A DNA stretch of 64,000 bases, from positions 16,349,322-16,413,321 of the forward strand of contig OX365955.1 in NCBI GenBank assembly GCA_947247005.1. The letters are read 5' to 3'. The stretch is from Spisula solida (taxonomy: Eukaryota; Mollusca; Bivalvia; Venerida; Mactridae). The position numbers were made by a program, and so were the translations under genes. The notes below the pieces were generated by a model. The model saw only the letters and a program-made list of their open reading frames with translations. It had not been told where the DNA came from and ran no database searches. This document shows positions 62,154-64,000 of the stretch, one piece after another. The first letter of the stretch is position 1. Each line of letters starts with the position of its first letter.

Positions 62154-62981
62154 CTGCAATGCAATATATACATGAATACAGATAAACCTGTCTTGATAAG
62201 CCAGTCTTATACTTTATAAGTTAAGTAACTAGTTTTCTAGGGCCACTTTCAGTAATTCAGCCGTTCAGCCACCCTTTGACATTTAACTACCCCTGGTCAT
62301 TGGGCTACCTAAGAAACATGCGTTTTCGTCCCTTTGCCCCAACAACGTTGGATCTCACTATATAGTAAGATACAAGCTTGTTGCACCAAAGGAACATGGT
62401 GGAGCAAGATGTTGTTTGGGTGACTGTAAATGAGTGGTTAGACATGTAAGCAGGTTATCAATGAAACATTATATCACATAACCTGCGGCCTAGCAGTGCC
62501 ATAAAGTCATATCAGAAATATTGTTCTGCACTTCTAAAGTGTGCAATAAATATTTTAATAAGCCTGACGTGAAATCAGCCAATCCATGCCTTGATAGGCC
62601 CATGACGTCAGGATAATAACTATGTCATCAAGACGTCAAGCTCACTGTACCGCTAAATTTTGGTTAAAACCTACGCAGCATAGTACATCATTATTTTGAC
62701 CAATAGTGAGCTTTCTGTAGGGTTATACTATATATAGAATCTTACATTCGTGCAAAGCCTCATGTCATATTATTAAATGAAATAAAACCTTTGAGAAATG
62801 AGCACTCATGCAAGATCCTCTTTTCCAATACATGTAGAGTTTAAATTGTGTATATTTTATAAACAAGGTGTTAACTACCAGTAATGAATTATGAGCTGTT
62901 TTATAGAATAGATCAATCATCATGAATTAAATATCACTGAGAACTTCAAGTAGCAGAAAAAGAACAAAGTACCAGAAAGTA
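62154..62981. other. ABCG intron (upstream side), nothing recognised
   Basis: Searched on the minus strand for Walker B, signature and H-loop patterns of the ABC domain without success. No repeat family was recognised. Confidence 0.5.
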
Positions 62982-63524
62982 AACAAGAGCCGTCAGAGAC
63001 AGGTGATGCTCCCTTTGGTGCGTTTGTCACAAAAAAGACTCCAAAAATATGCAAAAGAAAGTTATGGTTCTTTGGCACTGCACTATGAATTAATGAGATA
63101 TATCTAACTATGAAGTTTCAAATTGATACATCCAATACTGTATGAGTTATGGCATGGACTTGAATTAAGTATGGAAAAGTACAATGGGGAAATACTCCAT
63201 AAATATGCAATAAAGAGTTATGGTTCTTGGGCACTGCACTTTCCCTCAATGAGATCTTTTCATCTATGAAGGTACAAATTGATATCTCTAATACTGTATG
63301 AGTTATGGCCCGGAGAAGAATATGTATGAAAACATACAAAGGGAAATAACTCCAAAAATATGCAATGAATAGTTATGGTTCTTGTGCACTGCACTGCACA
63401 TGCACAGTTTCAAATTAATAGAGGTTATAGTTTTTTAGTTATCATCTGGACAAAAATATGTCACACAGACAGACGGACAAAGCTGCGACTATATGCTTCC
63501 CCAAAATATTTTTGGGGAGCATAA
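62982..63524 (+). mobile_element. AACAAGA element with 'gttatggttcttgggcactg' core
   Basis: Starts aacaagagccgtcagagaca, GATGCTCCC at about 63006. Three units of ttatggttcttgggcactgc / atctctaatactgtatgagt. Tail CACACAGACAGACGGACAAAG, end hairpin atgcttccccaaaatatttt / tggggagcat, whose outer arm complements the 5' ATGCTCCC. Confidence 0.85.
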
Positions 63525-63942
63525 CAATGTAGCAAAAGGTGATAAAACAAAGTACAGTATACAGGGCTCTATACCTTACCTTTATTCATGTGTAACAAAT
63601 ATAAAATACAAGACCAGTTTTCATGGGCCCAAAGGTCACGCCTTTTTAATTAGTGTTTAGCTGAACTGTTTTATTCTTCCCAAAATATAAGGGTAGTACT
63701 GTAAATGCACACAGAGAACATGGGTTGGGTTTAATAAACATGTCATGTACATGACTGTATATATACAATATAAAGCTACCAACAAAATATAAGGTCAGCA
63801 TGCTACACTTAAGTTGTTAGATGTGTTAATTCAGGATCATTTTCTGGACACAGTGAAACAGGAAATAAGAAGCACAGCAAGCAGTTCATGAACATGATGA
63901 ATTCAGCAAGCAGGACAGTAACATCAATGCTTTGATAAACAA

Positions 63943-63986
63943 ATATGAGCCAGTCTCCAGGAAAACCTGCTATATTGACATTATGT
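63943..63986 (-). repeat. 44-bp repeat, partner of 1197-1240
   Basis: Exact reverse complement of 1197-1240. Followed by attattattatgt, which resembles the A/T-rich side of the left copy. Confidence 0.8.
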
Positions 63987-64000
63987 AATTATTATTATGT

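Noticed and set aside
63560..63650. Possible further ABCG exon on the minus strand (LLHMNK before a GTAAGG)
   Set aside because: The donor leaves one base over while the next exon starts in phase 0, and the text lacks the H-loop and Walker patterns expected there.

Overview
The window looks like nuclear DNA of a bivalve mollusc. It is AT-rich, has short exons in kilobase introns with GT-AG boundaries, and is packed with repeat types I associate with bivalve genomes: blocks built on 'gttatggttcttg.cactgcac' and 'gtgacctagtttttgacccc' that end in GACG/GACA-rich tails, MITEs, tRNA-headed SINEs and satellites. The species assignment is inference from repeat and gene style; no database was searched.

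Layout. Positions 1-1196 hold a broken DIRS-type retrotransposon end (RNase H, then a truncated tyrosine recombinase). Positions 1380-2010 are a dispersed repeat interrupted by a MITE with a clear target duplication. Positions 2478-3563 are a decayed C2H2 zinc-finger array of about 13 units. Positions 3564-11400 have no gene I can support and hold foldback elements, a 110-bp tandem array and MITEs. Positions 11712-32128 carry a complete four-exon gene (+ strand, 304 aa) for a small GTPase of RGK (Rad/Gem/Rem) type. Its 14-kb second intron is full of mobile DNA, including a 200-bp inverted repeat pair. Positions 32129-47200 are intergenic, with three satellites (15, 58 and 18 bp units), a TA-flanked MITE inserted in the 58-bp array, and two very widely spaced terminal-repeat pairs. 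Positions 47478-62153 carry nine exons (- strand) encoding the end of the ATP-binding half and the whole membrane domain of an ABCG half-transporter; its 5' exons lie beyond the right edge. Every exon phase joins correctly, provided one intron uses a GC donor.

The two genes are back to back at their 3' ends and I see no functional link between them. The most distinctive material is repetitive. First, at least five elements around the ABCG exons share one architecture (AACAAGA start, tandem core, GACG-like tail, 3' hairpin whose outer arm pairs with a word near the 5' end) despite unrelated cores, which suggests non-autonomous Helitron/Helentron-like elements. Second, a 57-bp satellite can be traced to the end of a MITE plus its flanking DNA. 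Third, an 18-bp satellite stays open in one frame, with most of its variation at synonymous positions.
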